From Actinocorallia sp. API 0066 (lineage in GTDB: Bacteria > Actinomycetota > Actinomycetes > Streptosporangiales > Streptosporangiaceae), in the NCBI RefSeq assembly GCF_020991275.1, contig NZ_JAJLQY010000001.1:620001-684000 (forward strand): a DNA stretch of 64,000 nucleotides, written 5' to 3'. A program made the translations under genes and the position numbers. How positions within the stretch are numbered: the first letter of the stretch is position 1; the number at the start of each line of letters is the position of its first letter. Below the pieces are notes generated by a model, which was given only the letters and a program-made list of their open reading frames with translations, was not told the DNA's origin and did no database searches. Below are positions 7,706 through 16,757 of this stretch, piece by piece.

Positions 7706-8620
7706 TCAGCGGGACCGCGCCCACTCGACGGTGGCGGCCAGGCCGTCCGCCAGCGGCGTCGTGGGACGCCAGCCGAGCCCGGCCAGGGCCGGAGCAGGGT
7801 CGAGGGCCATCGCGGGCAGGTCGCCCAGTCTGAAGGGCGCGGAGCCGGGTGCGTCGGCGGCGCCCGCGGCGGCCGCGACGAGCCCGTGCAGTTCTCGGTC
7901 CGACGTCTGAACACCTGTGCCGATGTTGAACCGCCCGCCCGACCCCTCCGACAGCGCCCTGACGTACGCGTCCACGACGTCGTGGACGTACACGTAGTCG
8001 CGGGTGTTGCTGCCGTCCCCGAAGACGATGGTGGGCTCGCCCTTCAGGAGGGCGGCCGTGAAGATGGAGATGACGCCCGCCTCGCCTTCGGGCGTCTGGC
8101 GCGGCCCGTACACGTTGGCCAGGGCGAGCGTTGTGAAGTCCAGCCCGTGCAGCTCGTAGTACGCCTGCACGTATGTCTCGCCCGTCGCCTTGGAGACGGC
8201 GTAGGGGGAGCGGGGCCGCAGCGGCGCGTCCGCGCCCACGGGAAGCGCGTCGGGCACCCCGTAGACGGCGCAACTGGAGGTGAAGACGGTCTTGCGGGCC
8301 CCGGCGGCGCGCGCCGCCTCCAGCACGTTGATGGTGCCGAGCACGTTGCTCCTGGCGTCCAGCAGCGGGTCGGAGACGCTCACCCGGACGCTCACCTGGG
8401 CGGCGAGGTGGCAGACGACCTCGGGCTCGGTCTTGGCGGCCAGCGCCGCCAGCGCCGGATCGGCCACGTCGAGCGCGTGCAGCTCGACACCGTCGGCGAG
8501 GTTGCCGCGGCTGCCGGAGGCGAGGTTGTCGACGGCGACGACCTCGTGCCCGTCGGACAGGAGGCGGTCGACCAGATGGGACCCGATGAAGCCGGCGGCG
8601 CCGGTGACGAGGATGCGCAC
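7706..8620 (-). CDS. NAD-dependent sugar-nucleotide epimerase/dehydratase
   Basis: A 304-residue extended SDR protein starting at ATG 8620. The N-terminus has the NAD-binding TGAAGFIGSHLVD motif. The active site shows TSSCAVYG followed by YAVSKATGE (Tyr-x-x-x-Lys), then LALANVYGPRQ and FGDGSNTRDYVYVHDV. All of these are typical of UDP-glucose 4-epimerase-like enzymes that act on nucleotide sugars for cell-wall or exopolysaccharide synthesis. The exact sugar cannot be read from sequence. It is transcribed toward the HD-GYP operon but separated from it by about 170 bases. Length is normal for the family. Confidence 0.88.
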   Translation of the reverse strand: MRILVTGAAGFIGSHLVDRLLSDGHEVVAVDNLASGSRGNLADGVELHALDVADPALAALAAKTEPEVVCHLAAQVSVRVSVSDPLLDARSNVLGTINVLEAARAAGARKTVFTSSCAVYGVPDALPVGADAPLRPRSPYAVSKATGETYVQAYYELHGLDFTTLALANVYGPRQTPEGEAGVISIFTAALLKGEPTIVFGDGSNTRDYVYVHDVVDAYVRALSEGSGGRFNIGTGVQTSDRELHGLVAAAAGAADAPGSAPFRLGDLPAMALDPAPALAGLGWRPTTPLADGLAATVEWARSR

Positions 8621-8676
8621 GCGCCCACCCTACCCAGGGCCGGGACGCCCCCGGCGAATCCCCACGGCGCGCGTGT

Positions 8677-8951
8677 TCAGCTGGGCGCCAGGTCCTCGTC
8701 GCCCGCGAGGACGCTCTCGATCCGCCCCAGGACCTTGGCCTTCAGGTCGGTCGGCACCGGGTCCTGGCCGCAGCACCTGCCGACGAGCTTCTTGACGGCC
8801 TCCTCAAGGCCGTACTCCCGCAGGCACGGCCCGCACTCGTCAAGGTGCTCGGCGACCTCGGCGCAGTTCGTGTCGGCGAGCTCGCCGTCGATGTAGGTGT
8901 AGACCCTGGCGAGCACCTCGTTGCACGGCGTGGCGTGCTCGTTGCCGCAGC

Positions 8952-8955
<4 letters not shown>
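8677..8955 (-). CDS. rsrA: RsrA/RshA-type zinc anti-sigma factor
   Basis: A 92-residue protein, the redox-sensing anti-sigma factor that binds SigR under reducing conditions and releases it on disulphide stress. Cys3, Cys11, Cys31, His37, Cys41 and Cys44 all fall where I recall them in Streptomyces RsrA. The H-x3-C-x2-C zinc motif is seen as HLDECGPC. It starts at ATG 8955, overlapping the sigR stop by 4 bases (ATGA), so expression is translationally coupled to its partner. The C-terminal tail ([10 protein letters not shown]) is acidic. Confidence 0.93.
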
Positions 8956-9659
<704 letters not shown>

Positions 9660-9693
9660 CCCCTTCGCCTCCTCCGGTGTCCGTGCTGTGGGC

Positions 9694-9720
9694 AACAGCG
9701 CGACGTGGTCCGGCATTCCC
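9694..9720 (-). promoter_or_regulatory. SigR-dependent autoregulatory promoter
   Basis: On the minus strand GGGAAT (9720-9715) is followed by exactly 18 bases and GTT (9696-9694). This matches the SigR/SigH consensus GGGAAT-N18-GTT. The start codon chosen for sigR lies about 35 bases downstream of the -10. It would give the positive feedback known for this sigma factor family. Confidence 0.85.
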
Positions 9721-9843
9721 CGGAATTCCGGACGGACGAACCGGGACCAAAGCCCTCGGTTCGTTCACGGATCTCTCACGGAGGGTTACGTCTGGCCCGT
9801 GACGGGGGAAGATGTACCGGCACGCTGCTTAAGGAGTCCCGCT

Positions 9844-10593
9844 TTGCTGCCGCTGCCGGGCAGGCCCCACGCTCTGCGCACGCCCGCCGAAGACCCCCAC
9901 ACCGGTTACTGGAAGTTCTACCGGGCCGTGGCGCACGCCCAGCTCGCCCGCTGGCTGCCGCGCCGCTCCTCGGTGATCCTCGACGTCTCCGGCGGGCAGA
10001 GCCGGTCGGCCGAACAGGCCGCCGCCGCCGGACACCACGTCCTGGAGGTGGTCTCCCGCCCCCTGGGGCTCGCCGCCCACCCACGGGTGGTCGCCGATCC
10101 GTTCACGCTCGACTTCCTCGTCGACGGCGGCATGGACGCGGTGATCGCCGAGGACGGGGTGCTCTCGCGCAGCCTGGCCACCGAGCAGACCGTCCACGAG
10201 ATCGCCAGGGTGCTGCGTCCGGGCGGCCGGGTCCTGCTGTGCGTGGACTCGCTGACGCTGGGCCTGGCCGTCCTCGCCGAACAGAACCTGTGGCCGCACC
10301 TGTCGGACGTGCCGCGCGCCGAGGTCGTCCTGGTGCCCTGGCCGGACGGCACGATCACCCGCTGCTTCTGGTCCGACCAGCTCCGCGAGTTCCTCGCCGA
10401 CGCGGGCCTGGAGGTCGAGTGGATCAGGCCCCGCACGGTCGTGTCCCCCTCCACCGCCGAACACGTCCTCACCAAGGACCCGGACGCCCTGTCCCGCCTC
10501 GTCCGCACCGAACTCCAGACCCCCTACGACACCCGCGTCGAGGACGAGTCCGTAGGCATCCACCTCCTGGCCAGCGCCATCAAGACGTGGTGA
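9844..10593 (+). CDS. class I SAM-dependent methyltransferase
   Basis: A 249-residue soluble protein. The start is TTG 9844 because AAGGAG lies 7 bases upstream; GTG 9799 is in frame but has a weaker site. A Rossmann-type core is visible: SSVILDVSGGQSRSAEQAAAAG (motif I), a following acidic strand, DAVIAEDGVLSR, and ARVLRPGGRVLLCVDSL, the usual methyltransferase helix-strand. C-terminal residues such as FWSDQLREFLADAGLEVEWIRP match the last strands of the fold. The substrate is unknown. It is divergent from sigR, and the SigR promoter lies upstream in the opposite orientation. The gene position between sigR and the biotin carrier is consistent with a conserved neighbourhood. Confidence 0.7.
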   Translation: MLPLPGRPHALRTPAEDPHTGYWKFYRAVAHAQLARWLPRRSSVILDVSGGQSRSAEQAAAAGHHVLEVVSRPLGLAAHPRVVADPFTLDFLVDGGMDAVIAEDGVLSRSLATEQTVHEIARVLRPGGRVLLCVDSLTLGLAVLAEQNLWPHLSDVPRAEVVLVPWPDGTITRCFWSDQLREFLADAGLEVEWIRPRTVVSPSTAEHVLTKDPDALSRLVRTELQTPYDTRVEDESVGIHLLASAIKTW

Positions 10594-10770
10594 TCTCCGG
10601 GCCGGGCCGGGCGCTCGCGAGCCACCGCCTTGAGGGTGATCCCACCGGGCGTGACGCGCTCGGACGGGCCGCCGGGCGTTCGATCGTGATGTTCGCGCGT
10701 TGTTGTCGTGTGGCCGCGTTCGGTAGTCGGTAGGTTCGGGGGGTCAATCGGCGGGCGAAGGGGGTTTCCG

Positions 10771-10983
10771 GTGGCCGAGGTTCGGGCGGAACTGGTGTCC
10801 AACGTGTGGAAGGTGCTGGTCGGGGTGGGGGACACGGTGGCGGAGGGGGACCCGCTGGTGATCCTCGAGTCGATGAAGATGGAGATCCCGGTGCTGGCCG
10901 AGGCGGCCGGGACGGTCGCCAGCCTGGGCGTCACCGAAGGAGAGGTCATCCAGGAAGGGCACCTCATCGCCGTCATCGAGTAG
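10771..10983 (+). CDS. single-domain biotin/lipoyl carrier protein (TB7.3-like)
   Basis: A 70-residue protein that is only a biotinyl domain. It has the attachment motif ESMKMEIPV with the modifiable lysine at residue 36, flanked by the usual GD-x-V-x-x-GD and GTV...VTEGEVIQEGHLIAVIE strands. The start is GTG 10771. Small carriers of this kind (TB7.3, Rv3221c in Mycobacterium tuberculosis) lie beside sigH/rshA and pdtaS, as here. Its carboxylase partner is unknown. Biotin genes bioD and bioB follow immediately, so carrier and cofactor supply are neighbours. Confidence 0.88.
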   Translation: MAEVRAELVSNVWKVLVGVGDTVAEGDPLVILESMKMEIPVLAEAAGTVASLGVTEGEVIQEGHLIAVIE

Positions 10984-11002
10984 TGGGCTAGATTTCCCGG
11001 GT

Positions 11003-11182
11003 ATGGAAGCGTTCTGTGCGCACTGCGGTGAGGCCGCCGGAGATCACGCGGCATGCGCGGCTGCCCTGGTCATGGAGCCGCCCAGGTACTGCGCGCGCTG
11101 CCGCCGCCGGATGGTCGTCCAGGTGACGCCGGCGGGCTGGCGGGCCCGCTGCGCCGAACACGGCGAACTCACCTCCGCCTGA
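11003..11182 (+). CDS. bsaP: biotin synthase auxiliary protein BsaP
   Basis: A 59-residue cysteine-rich protein beginning at ATG 11003, 19 bases after the carrier gene. Two zinc-ribbon-like pairs are visible: FCAHCGEAAGDHAAC and RYCARCRRRMVVQVTPAGW, then RARCAEHG. This is the pattern of BsaP (Rv1590 in M. tuberculosis), reported to be needed for biotin synthase activity, probably through the BioB iron-sulphur cluster. Its place directly before bioD and bioB supports the call. It was identified by eye from the conserved GDHAAC, PPRYC and RMVVQV segments. Length is normal for the family. Confidence 0.82.
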   Translation: MEAFCAHCGEAAGDHAACAAALVMEPPRYCARCRRRMVVQVTPAGWRARCAEHGELTSA

Positions 11183-11282
11183 CCCGGCGACGGGCGCAAA
11201 AGCGCGCGACAAATAAGCACGCCGGTTTTCTGTTGAATCCGCGAAGCGGCCGCGTCGGGGCGCGGGGCTAGGGTCGGGTCCT

Positions 11283-12014
11283 GTGAGTGTGCTCGTCGTC
11301 ACCGGTACCGACACCGAGGTCGGAAAGACAGTTGTCACGGCCGCCCTCGCCGCGCTGGCCGCGGCGCGGGGCGCGAAGGTCGCCGTCGTGAAGCCCGCCC
11401 AGACGGGGGTGGGGCCCGACGATCCCGGCGACCTCGCCGTCGTCGGCCGGCTCGCGGGGATCACCGACCTGCACGAGGGCCGCCGGTTCCCCGACCCGCT
11501 GTCGCCCGCGGCGGCGGCGCGGCTGCGCGGGCTGCCGCCGCTGCAACTGCCGCAGTGCGTGCCGCTGATCAGGGAGCTCGCCGCGAGCCGCGACCTGGTG
11601 CTGGTGGAGGGCGCGGGCGGCCTCCTCGTCAGGTTCGACGAGGAGGGCAACACGATCGCGGACCTCGCGCGCTGGCTCGGCGCGCCCGTCGTCGTCACCG
11701 TGCGGCCGGATCTCGGCACCCTGAACCACACGGCTCTGACGCTGGAGGCGCTGGCCCACCGCGGCGTCCAGCTCGCCGGGATCGTCCTCGGGTCCTGGCC
11801 TGACGAGCCGGACCTCGCGATGCGCGCCAACCTGCGCGACCTGGAGACGCTGGCGGCCCGGCCGCTCGCGGGGGCGCTCCCCGCGGGGGCGGGGCGGATG
11901 GACGCCCCCGAGTTCCTTCTCGCCGCCCGGACGGGGCTCTCCCCGGTCTTCGGCGGGATCTTCGACGCTGGTACCTTCCGAGTCAACCACCAGAAAGGCG
12001 CTTACCGTGACTGA
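11283..12014 (+). CDS. bioD: dethiobiotin synthetase BioD
   Basis: A 243-residue enzyme that closes the ureido ring of 7,8-diaminopelargonic acid with CO2 and ATP. The P-loop [10 protein letters not shown] is at residues 7-16. VVKPAQTGV and [24 protein letters not shown] are the usual substrate and Mg-ATP segments, and [17 protein letters not shown] follows. GTG 11283 is the first in-frame start. The 3' end overlaps the bioB start by 8 bases, so the pair is translationally coupled. bioA is not in the window; bioF lies 7 kb downstream on the other strand. Confidence 0.93.
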   Translation: MSVLVVTGTDTEVGKTVVTAALAALAAARGAKVAVVKPAQTGVGPDDPGDLAVVGRLAGITDLHEGRRFPDPLSPAAAARLRGLPPLQLPQCVPLIRELAASRDLVLVEGAGGLLVRFDEEGNTIADLARWLGAPVVVTVRPDLGTLNHTALTLEALAHRGVQLAGIVLGSWPDEPDLAMRANLRDLETLAARPLAGALPAGAGRMDAPEFLLAARTGLSPVFGGIFDAGTFRVNHQKGAYRD

Positions 12015-13002
12015 CATCCTCACGACCGCCAGGCAGCAGGTGCTGGAAGAGGGCAGGGGCCTGGACGCCGCGCAGGCGCTGGAGTGCCTTTCCCTCCCGG
12101 ATGAGCGGCTCGAGGAGCTGCTGGGGCTGGCGCACGAGGTGCGGATGCGGCACTGCGGGCCGGAGGTCGAGGTCGAGGGCATCGTCTCGGTGAAGACCGG
12201 CGGCTGCCCCGAGGACTGCCACTTCTGCTCCCAGTCCGGCCAGTTCGCCTCGCCGGTGCGGGCCGCGTGGCTGGACATCCCGTCGCTGGTGGAGGCGGCC
12301 CGGGAGACGGCCAAGACGGGCGCGACGGAGTTCTGCATCGTGGCCGCGGTACGCGGCCCGGACAAGCGGCTGATGTCGCAGGTGAAGGCCGGCATCGAGG
12401 CGATCAACGCGGCCGTCGACATCCAGATCGCCTGCTCCCTCGGCATGCTCACCCAGGAGCAGGTGGACGACCTGTCGTCGTGGGGTGTGCACCGCTACAA
12501 CCACAACCTGGAGACGGCCCGCTCCCACTTCCCCAAGGTCGTCACCACCCACACCTGGGAAGAGCGCTGGGACACCCTCCAGATGGTCCGCGGCGCCGGC
12601 ATGGAGGTCTGCTGCGGCGGCCTCATCGGCATGGGCGAGACCCTGGAACAACGCGCCGAGTTCGCCGCCCAACTGGCCGAACTGGACCCCCACGAAGTCC
12701 CCCTCAACTTCCTGAACCCCCGCCCCGGCACCCCCTTCGAAAGCTTCCCCCTGGTCGAAGGCACCGAGGCCCTCAAGACCATCGCCACCTTCCGCCTGGT
12801 CCTCCCCCGAACCATCCTCCGCTACGCCGGCGGCCGCGAACTCACCCTCGGCGACCTGGGCACCAAGGACGGCCTCCTAGGCGGCATCAACGCCATGATC
12901 GTAGGCAACTACTTGACAACCCTAGGCCGAGAAGCCACCCGAGACCTAGACCTCCTCACCGAACTCCAAATGCCCATAAAAGCCCTAAGCAAGACCCTCT
13001 AA
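12007..13002 (+). CDS. bioB: biotin synthase BioB
   Basis: A 331-residue radical SAM enzyme that inserts sulphur into dethiobiotin. The radical SAM cysteines are in CPEDCHFC (C-x3-C-x2-C) following VKTGG. Typical downstream blocks are present: [61 protein letters not shown] and RYAGGRE. The last third is strongly biased to C-ending codons, as in its neighbours. The gene is coupled to bioD and ends at a hairpin terminator. The adjacent bsaP product is expected to assist it. Confidence 0.95.
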   Translation: MTDILTTARQQVLEEGRGLDAAQALECLSLPDERLEELLGLAHEVRMRHCGPEVEVEGIVSVKTGGCPEDCHFCSQSGQFASPVRAAWLDIPSLVEAARETAKTGATEFCIVAAVRGPDKRLMSQVKAGIEAINAAVDIQIACSLGMLTQEQVDDLSSWGVHRYNHNLETARSHFPKVVTTHTWEERWDTLQMVRGAGMEVCCGGLIGMGETLEQRAEFAAQLAELDPHEVPLNFLNPRPGTPFESFPLVEGTEALKTIATFRLVLPRTILRYAGGRELTLGDLGTKDGLLGGINAMIVGNYLTTLGREATRDLDLLTELQMPIKALSKTL

Positions 13003-13071
13003 CACCCATTCCAAAACCGGTCTCGGCCCCCGAGCCGCCCACCGCTAGACCCGGGCGAACCGCCCGCAGTA

Positions 13072-13108
13072 CCCCGGCGCATCGAGCGCCGGGGCTTTCT
13101 TCTTTCTT
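13072..13108 (+). terminator. hairpin terminator of the biotin operon
   Basis: A perfect 9-base inverted repeat, CCCCGGCGC at 13072-13080 and GCGCCGGGG at 13086-13094 with a 5-base loop, followed by CTTTCTTCTTTCTT. It lies between bioB and the convergent phosphotransferase gene and could act in both directions. Confidence 0.8.
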
Positions 13109-13109
13109 C

Positions 13110-13919
13110 CTACTTTCCTGACGGCCGAACACCTCGGTGCTCGGCCCACGTTTCGGTCGCGCTGAGCATGGCCTTGATCCAGGTCTCCTGCGGGTGGCGT
13201 TGGGCGATCTTGGTTTGCATACGGAGGGTCGCGGCGACAAAGACGTCGACGGCGCGCGGGTCGGCGTCCTTCCACGCCTTGCAGGTCGCGGCGAGTTCTT
13301 CGGCTTCGGCCGGGGTGTGTGTGCCGCTGACGAGTTGGAGGACGAGCAGGGCGGGGTCGATGAACGCGGCGCCGACGGTGGGCCAGGACCAGTCCACGAC
13401 CCAGGTGTGGTCCGGTGCGATGAGGACGTTGTGGGCGTTGATGTCGGTGTGGAGAAGCGTGTCGCCGTGAAGGAGGGCGCGGTCGGCGTCGTTGTCGAGG
13501 AACCGGTTCCAGCGTGTCTCCTGCCAGCCATGCGCGACGTCCGGGCAGGGGAGGTCGCTGATCCGGTTGAGGACGGCGGCGACGTCGGTGAGATCCGCTG
13601 AGCCGGATGCGAGGTCGGCTGCCCGGATGTCATCCAGGACGTCGAACCCCAGGACAAGCCAGTCGCCTTCCTCGGCTTCCCATCGGACGGCGGGGGAGAA
13701 CTCCCGCACGTAAGGGTTGACCGCTGCCTCACGCAGCAGGGAATCGCGGTGCCCTCCCTCGCCGCGCACCCCCTTGATGAAGAACCTTCCCTCGCTCCCC
13801 TCCACGACGCCGGTGACGTCGGAGGAGTACCCGCGAACAACAGGCGGACGAAAGGAACGCGACTCTCCTACATACGGGGCGATCGCCGAAGCCAGGCCGG
13901 ACGGCATGTCGAGGTTCAT
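13110..13919 (-). CDS. aminoglycoside phosphotransferase-fold kinase
   Basis: A 269-residue protein from ATG 13919 with AGGA upstream. N-lobe features are RGYSSDVTGVVEG and RFFIKGV, with a candidate ATP-contacting Lys. The hinge is DWLVLGFDVLDD. The catalytic loop is LLHTDINAHNVLIAPD (Asp and Asn), followed by VVDWSWPTVGAAFIDPALL, equivalent to the metal-binding D of APH enzymes. Such proteins phosphorylate antibiotics, choline, sugars or other small molecules; nothing here identifies the substrate. It is 13 bases downstream of the radical SAM gene on the same strand and is probably cotranscribed with it. Confidence 0.8.
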   Translation of the reverse strand: MNLDMPSGLASAIAPYVGESRSFRPPVVRGYSSDVTGVVEGSEGRFFIKGVRGEGGHRDSLLREAAVNPYVREFSPAVRWEAEEGDWLVLGFDVLDDIRAADLASGSADLTDVAAVLNRISDLPCPDVAHGWQETRWNRFLDNDADRALLHGDTLLHTDINAHNVLIAPDHTWVVDWSWPTVGAAFIDPALLVLQLVSGTHTPAEAEELAATCKAWKDADPRAVDVFVAATLRMQTKIAQRHPQETWIKAMLSATETWAEHRGVRPSGK

Positions 13920-13932
13920 GTGGTCCTTGGAT

Positions 13933-14829
13933 CTAGTTCCTCGGTGGACAGATGCTGGGCGGGTAGCCCGGACGGCACTCGCGGAACGGCTCGGGGTCGT
14001 AGCCGTCGTCGTCATCGTCATCGTCATCGTCGGGCGGGCCGCCGCCGGAGACCGCGGCCCGGATGGCGGCGCGGGCGGCTGCCATCTTCTCGCCGCGCAC
14101 TACTTCGGCGAGCCCGTCGGCGCGGGCGTCTCCGACGTTCATCCAGCTGGCGAAGACGCACGGCGTGACGGTGCCGTCGGGCGAGACCGCAGCCCTGCCC
14201 GTGCCGCACCCTGCGCAGAGCCCGGACGGGTCGTAGGAGCCGCCGTGCCCACCCCGTCCGTAGGGCCGTACGTGATCGACGTCGATCCTGGCCACCCCCA
14301 GGGCCTCCAGCTCAGCTCGCGCCTGCTCGATGCGCTGTCCGTCGAGGACCTTGACGATACCGACGCGCAGCGGGATGCCGAGGTCGATCGCCTTGATGAT
14401 GTTGGCGCGGGTACGCGCGTGGGTCGGTCGTCGGGTGATCCGGGCATGCTCGTCGGCGTCGTCTGAGTAGTACGACGTGGCGATCTTGACGTCCGGGAGC
14501 CGGAACAGCTCCCACCACTGCTCGGGGACATGGACGAGGTTGGTGTAGATCTCGGTGGGAAGCCCGACCCGGACGGCGTGGGTGACGAGTTCGGCGGCGT
14601 CCGGGTGAAGGGTCGGTTCTCCGCCGAAGAACTGCACCATGCCGACGCCGAGTTCGGCGGCCTCGTCCAGGGCGCGCTTCCAGTCGTCGCGGGTCATGGT
14701 GCCGTGCGCCCTGTCGGGGCCGGAGTCGTTGAGGCAGTGGACACAGGCGAGTTGGCATGTGCGGGTGAGGTCCAGCCACAGCATCCTGAGTTTGCCGGAG
14801 GTGGACGGCCGGGTGTCGCTGAGGGTCAC
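13933..14829 (-). CDS. radical SAM protein with Asp-rich C-terminal tail
   Basis: A 298-residue enzyme from GTG 14829, about 10 bases after GGAAGG. The cluster motif is TRTCQLACVHCLND (C-x3-C-x2-C), followed by VQFFGGEPTLHPD. A C-terminal cysteine cluster, GLCAGCGTGRAAVSPDGTVTPCVF, resembles a short SPASM/Twitch auxiliary cluster site. Such enzymes often modify peptides or small molecules. The end is unusual: PP followed by nine Asp encoded by a GAT/GAC microsatellite (about 14005-14031), then GYDPEPFRECRPGYPPSICPP. I do not recognise the subfamily. The downstream neighbour is a phosphotransferase-fold kinase. Upstream is a divergent small protein with duplicated domains. Confidence 0.8.
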   Translation of the reverse strand: MTLSDTRPSTSGKLRMLWLDLTRTCQLACVHCLNDSGPDRAHGTMTRDDWKRALDEAAELGVGMVQFFGGEPTLHPDAAELVTHAVRVGLPTEIYTNLVHVPEQWWELFRLPDVKIATSYYSDDADEHARITRRPTHARTRANIIKAIDLGIPLRVGIVKVLDGQRIEQARAELEALGVARIDVDHVRPYGRGGHGGSYDPSGLCAGCGTGRAAVSPDGTVTPCVFASWMNVGDARADGLAEVVRGEKMAAARAAIRAAVSGGGPPDDDDDDDDDGYDPEPFRECRPGYPPSICPPRN

Positions 14830-15064
14830 TCGGTTCTGCCTTCCGTGATACGGGGCTCTTGGCGGAGCTTCGCTGACAGATCTGCCGCAGGTCCACGAAG
14901 TTTCAGGTATTTGCGCGCTCATGAGCAGCATGAACTTCGCCGGCGCATCTCTTCAGCGGATGGAGGATCGTGCAACCTTGTGAAACTCTCTTGACCGGTC
15001 GTGCCCGGCAATCCGAGTCTCGTAGTGCCCAACAACATGCAACTCTTCGGACGGGAGTGTCACG

Positions 15065-15436
15065 ATGCGCCTACTGTTCCTGGGCAAGGACTCCACGCCG
15101 GGTGAATCGCCCACCCTCTACCGGACCGACGCTGACAGCTACATCGTTCAGGGCTGGATCGTCTCGGACCCGGATGTGCTCGCCCTACTGACCCTGACCG
15201 ACGACGAGACCGTGGTGGAGGTGACGCCGAAGCTCATGGACTTCCTCACCGAGGACGGACGTGGGCCGGTGCGGCACCTCGTCCCGCCTATCGTCCACGT
15301 CCTGGAGAACAGCAACTACATCGTCCGGGGAACGCGGGTGACCGATCCTGAGACGCTGGCCCAGATGAACATCCCCGACCATGAGACCTGTGTGCTCATC
15401 CCGGTCTCGACCATGCTCCTGCTGACCGGAGGCTGA
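15065..15436 (+). CDS. small protein with two tandem homologous domains
   Basis: A 123-residue acidic soluble protein from ATG 15065. It contains two related blocks of about 38 residues. The first reads SYIVQGWIVSDPDVLALLTL followed by DETVVEVTPKLMDFL. The second reads NYIVRGTRVTDPETLAQMNI followed by HETCVLIPVSTMLLL. Each has the pattern Y-I-V-x-G-x-x-V-x-DP-x-x-L and a later V-x-x-P strand. Single-domain relatives are, to my recollection, frequent next to DUF6879/DUF5753 genes in actinomycetes and have no known function. The stop abuts the downstream DUF6879 start, so the two are one operon. Confidence 0.75.
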   Translation: MRLLFLGKDSTPGESPTLYRTDADSYIVQGWIVSDPDVLALLTLTDDETVVEVTPKLMDFLTEDGRGPVRHLVPPIVHVLENSNYIVRGTRVTDPETLAQMNIPDHETCVLIPVSTMLLLTGG

Positions 15437-15953
15437 ATGGATCTCCTCTCGTTCGACGAACTCCACGCGCTGTTTCCGGCCTATCGCCGGGAAGCTCTGC
15501 ACCTGGAGATGCGCGACAGTTATGGCACCGAAACCGAACTTCCGCATCTCGCCCGTTGGGCGGCGGGGGAACCGGACGATCTGGCCTGGCTCGATCCGTG
15601 GTGCGCCATGGTCCGGGAAGGCCGCGCGGCGGGCAAGACGCTGCGCCGGGCACGGGTCGTCTCCGAACCTCTGTCGACCTATCAACGATGGGCATTCGAC
15701 GTCGCCCAGCCGATGGCCGACGCCGGAGAGGACATCCGGTGGATTCCGCGGCGGCGGGTGTCCACAGCCCTGTTCCCGGGAAACGACTTCTGGCTCTTCG
15801 ACGACGAGTTGGTCGTCTTCCTCGTCTTCGCGGGCGAGGGACTGGTGCGGGCGCCAGGCCACCCGAGACCCCGACACCATCCGGAAATGCCGGGAACTCT
15901 TCGAAGCGGTCTGGGACTTCGGCGTCCCCCATGACGACTACCAGCCCGGCTAG
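15437..15953 (+). pseudogene. DUF6879 gene with a frameshift near its 3' end
   Basis: From ATG 15437 the frame encodes a typical DUF6879 protein: LLSFDELHALFPAYRREALHLEMRDSY, RRARVVSEPLSTYQRWAFDV, IRWIPRRRVSTALFPGNDFWLFDDELVVFLVF. At about 15838-15842 (GGCGAGGGACTGG) the family-like sequence moves to another frame. GEG is followed, in the new frame, by DWCGRQATRDPDTIRKCRELF and EAVWDFGVPHDDYQPG, ending at TAG 15953. This matches the usual DUF6879 C-terminus. One extra G (or a loss of two bases) explains the shift. It is either a true disabling mutation, a sequencing error or, less likely, programmed frameshifting. Function of the family is unknown. Confidence 0.7.
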
Positions 15954-16629
15954 ATCCGGTGTCCGATCCGGTTCGAGCAGCCAGGGAGGCGTCGCCTCGC
16001 TGCGCGCGATCGAGACCATGTACCGGGAATGGCGCCGAGACCTGCAGACGGGCCTTCGCCGCCTCCAGGAATCGACGGTTCCGCTCTATGAGCGAACCCG
16101 CGTCTTCCGGGTCTACGACCACACGATCTTCCCCGGCCTCTTCCACACCGCCGACTACGCCGCGGCCCTGCTCAGGTTCTGGGTTCCGTTCCTCGGCATC
16201 CCCGACGACGTGGACGCGGCCGTCGCGGCGCGCGTGGAACGACAGCGCTTCCTCCACAGCGGAGACCACCGCTTCCTGTTCCTGCTCGCCGAACAGGTTC
16301 TCCGGACGAAGGTCGGGACGCCCGCCACGATGCTCGGCCAGCTCGATCATCTCCTGGCGGTCATGTCCCTGCCCCGCGTCTCCGTCGGCCTCATCCCCGT
16401 GGGCGCGAACCGCACCGCCTGGAGCCAAGTGCCTTTCTGGATCTACGACGACCGCCTGGTGAAGGTCGAATTGGTCTCAGCGGGTCTCGACATCACCCAA
16501 CCCCGCGAAATCGCGCTCTATCTCACGATGTTCGAACACTTGAGGACTTCCGCGGTCTACGGACCCGAAGCTCGCGCACTCGTCACGACCGCGATGCAGG
16601 AGTTCGCGCAACAACCTGAAACTCCATAG
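15931..16629 (+). pseudogene. DUF5753 regulator lacking its helix-turn-helix domain
   Basis: The frame encodes a complete DUF5753 sensor part: LRAIETMYREWRRDLQTGL, RVFRVYDHTIFPGLFHTADYA, FLFLLAEQVLRTKVG, QLDHLLAVMSLPRVSVGLIPVG and MFEHLRTSAVYG. Family members normally carry about 60 residues of HTH in front of the LR-x-IE-x-x-Y-x-EWRR segment. Here only about 25 Ser/Arg-rich residues precede it. A GTG at 15959, 5 bases after the DUF6879 stop, opens another frame reading VSDPVRAAREA, which looks like the usual start of the HTH domain. It then breaks. An internal deletion of the HTH with loss of frame explains both. Translation from ATG 15931 would give an HTH-less protein. Confidence 0.6.
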
Positions 16630-16721
16630 ACGCTGAGTCCCGGCCCTCTCTACCGTCAGTGACGTGCCCCGCCGATGCTTCCCGCCGGCGAGGTGCGAGC
16701 GTCTTCGTGACGCGGGCAGCC

Positions 16722-16752
16722 AAGGTCCCAGAGGGCTGGGACCTTGTTTCTT
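16722..16752 (+). terminator. hairpin terminator between convergent genes
   Basis: A perfect 10-base inverted repeat, AAGGTCCCAG at 16722-16731 and CTGGGACCTT at 16736-16745 with an AGGG loop, followed by GTTTCTTTC. It separates the DUF5753 remnant from the convergent DUF397-like gene and may serve both. Confidence 0.8.
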
Positions 16753-16757
16753 TCGTC

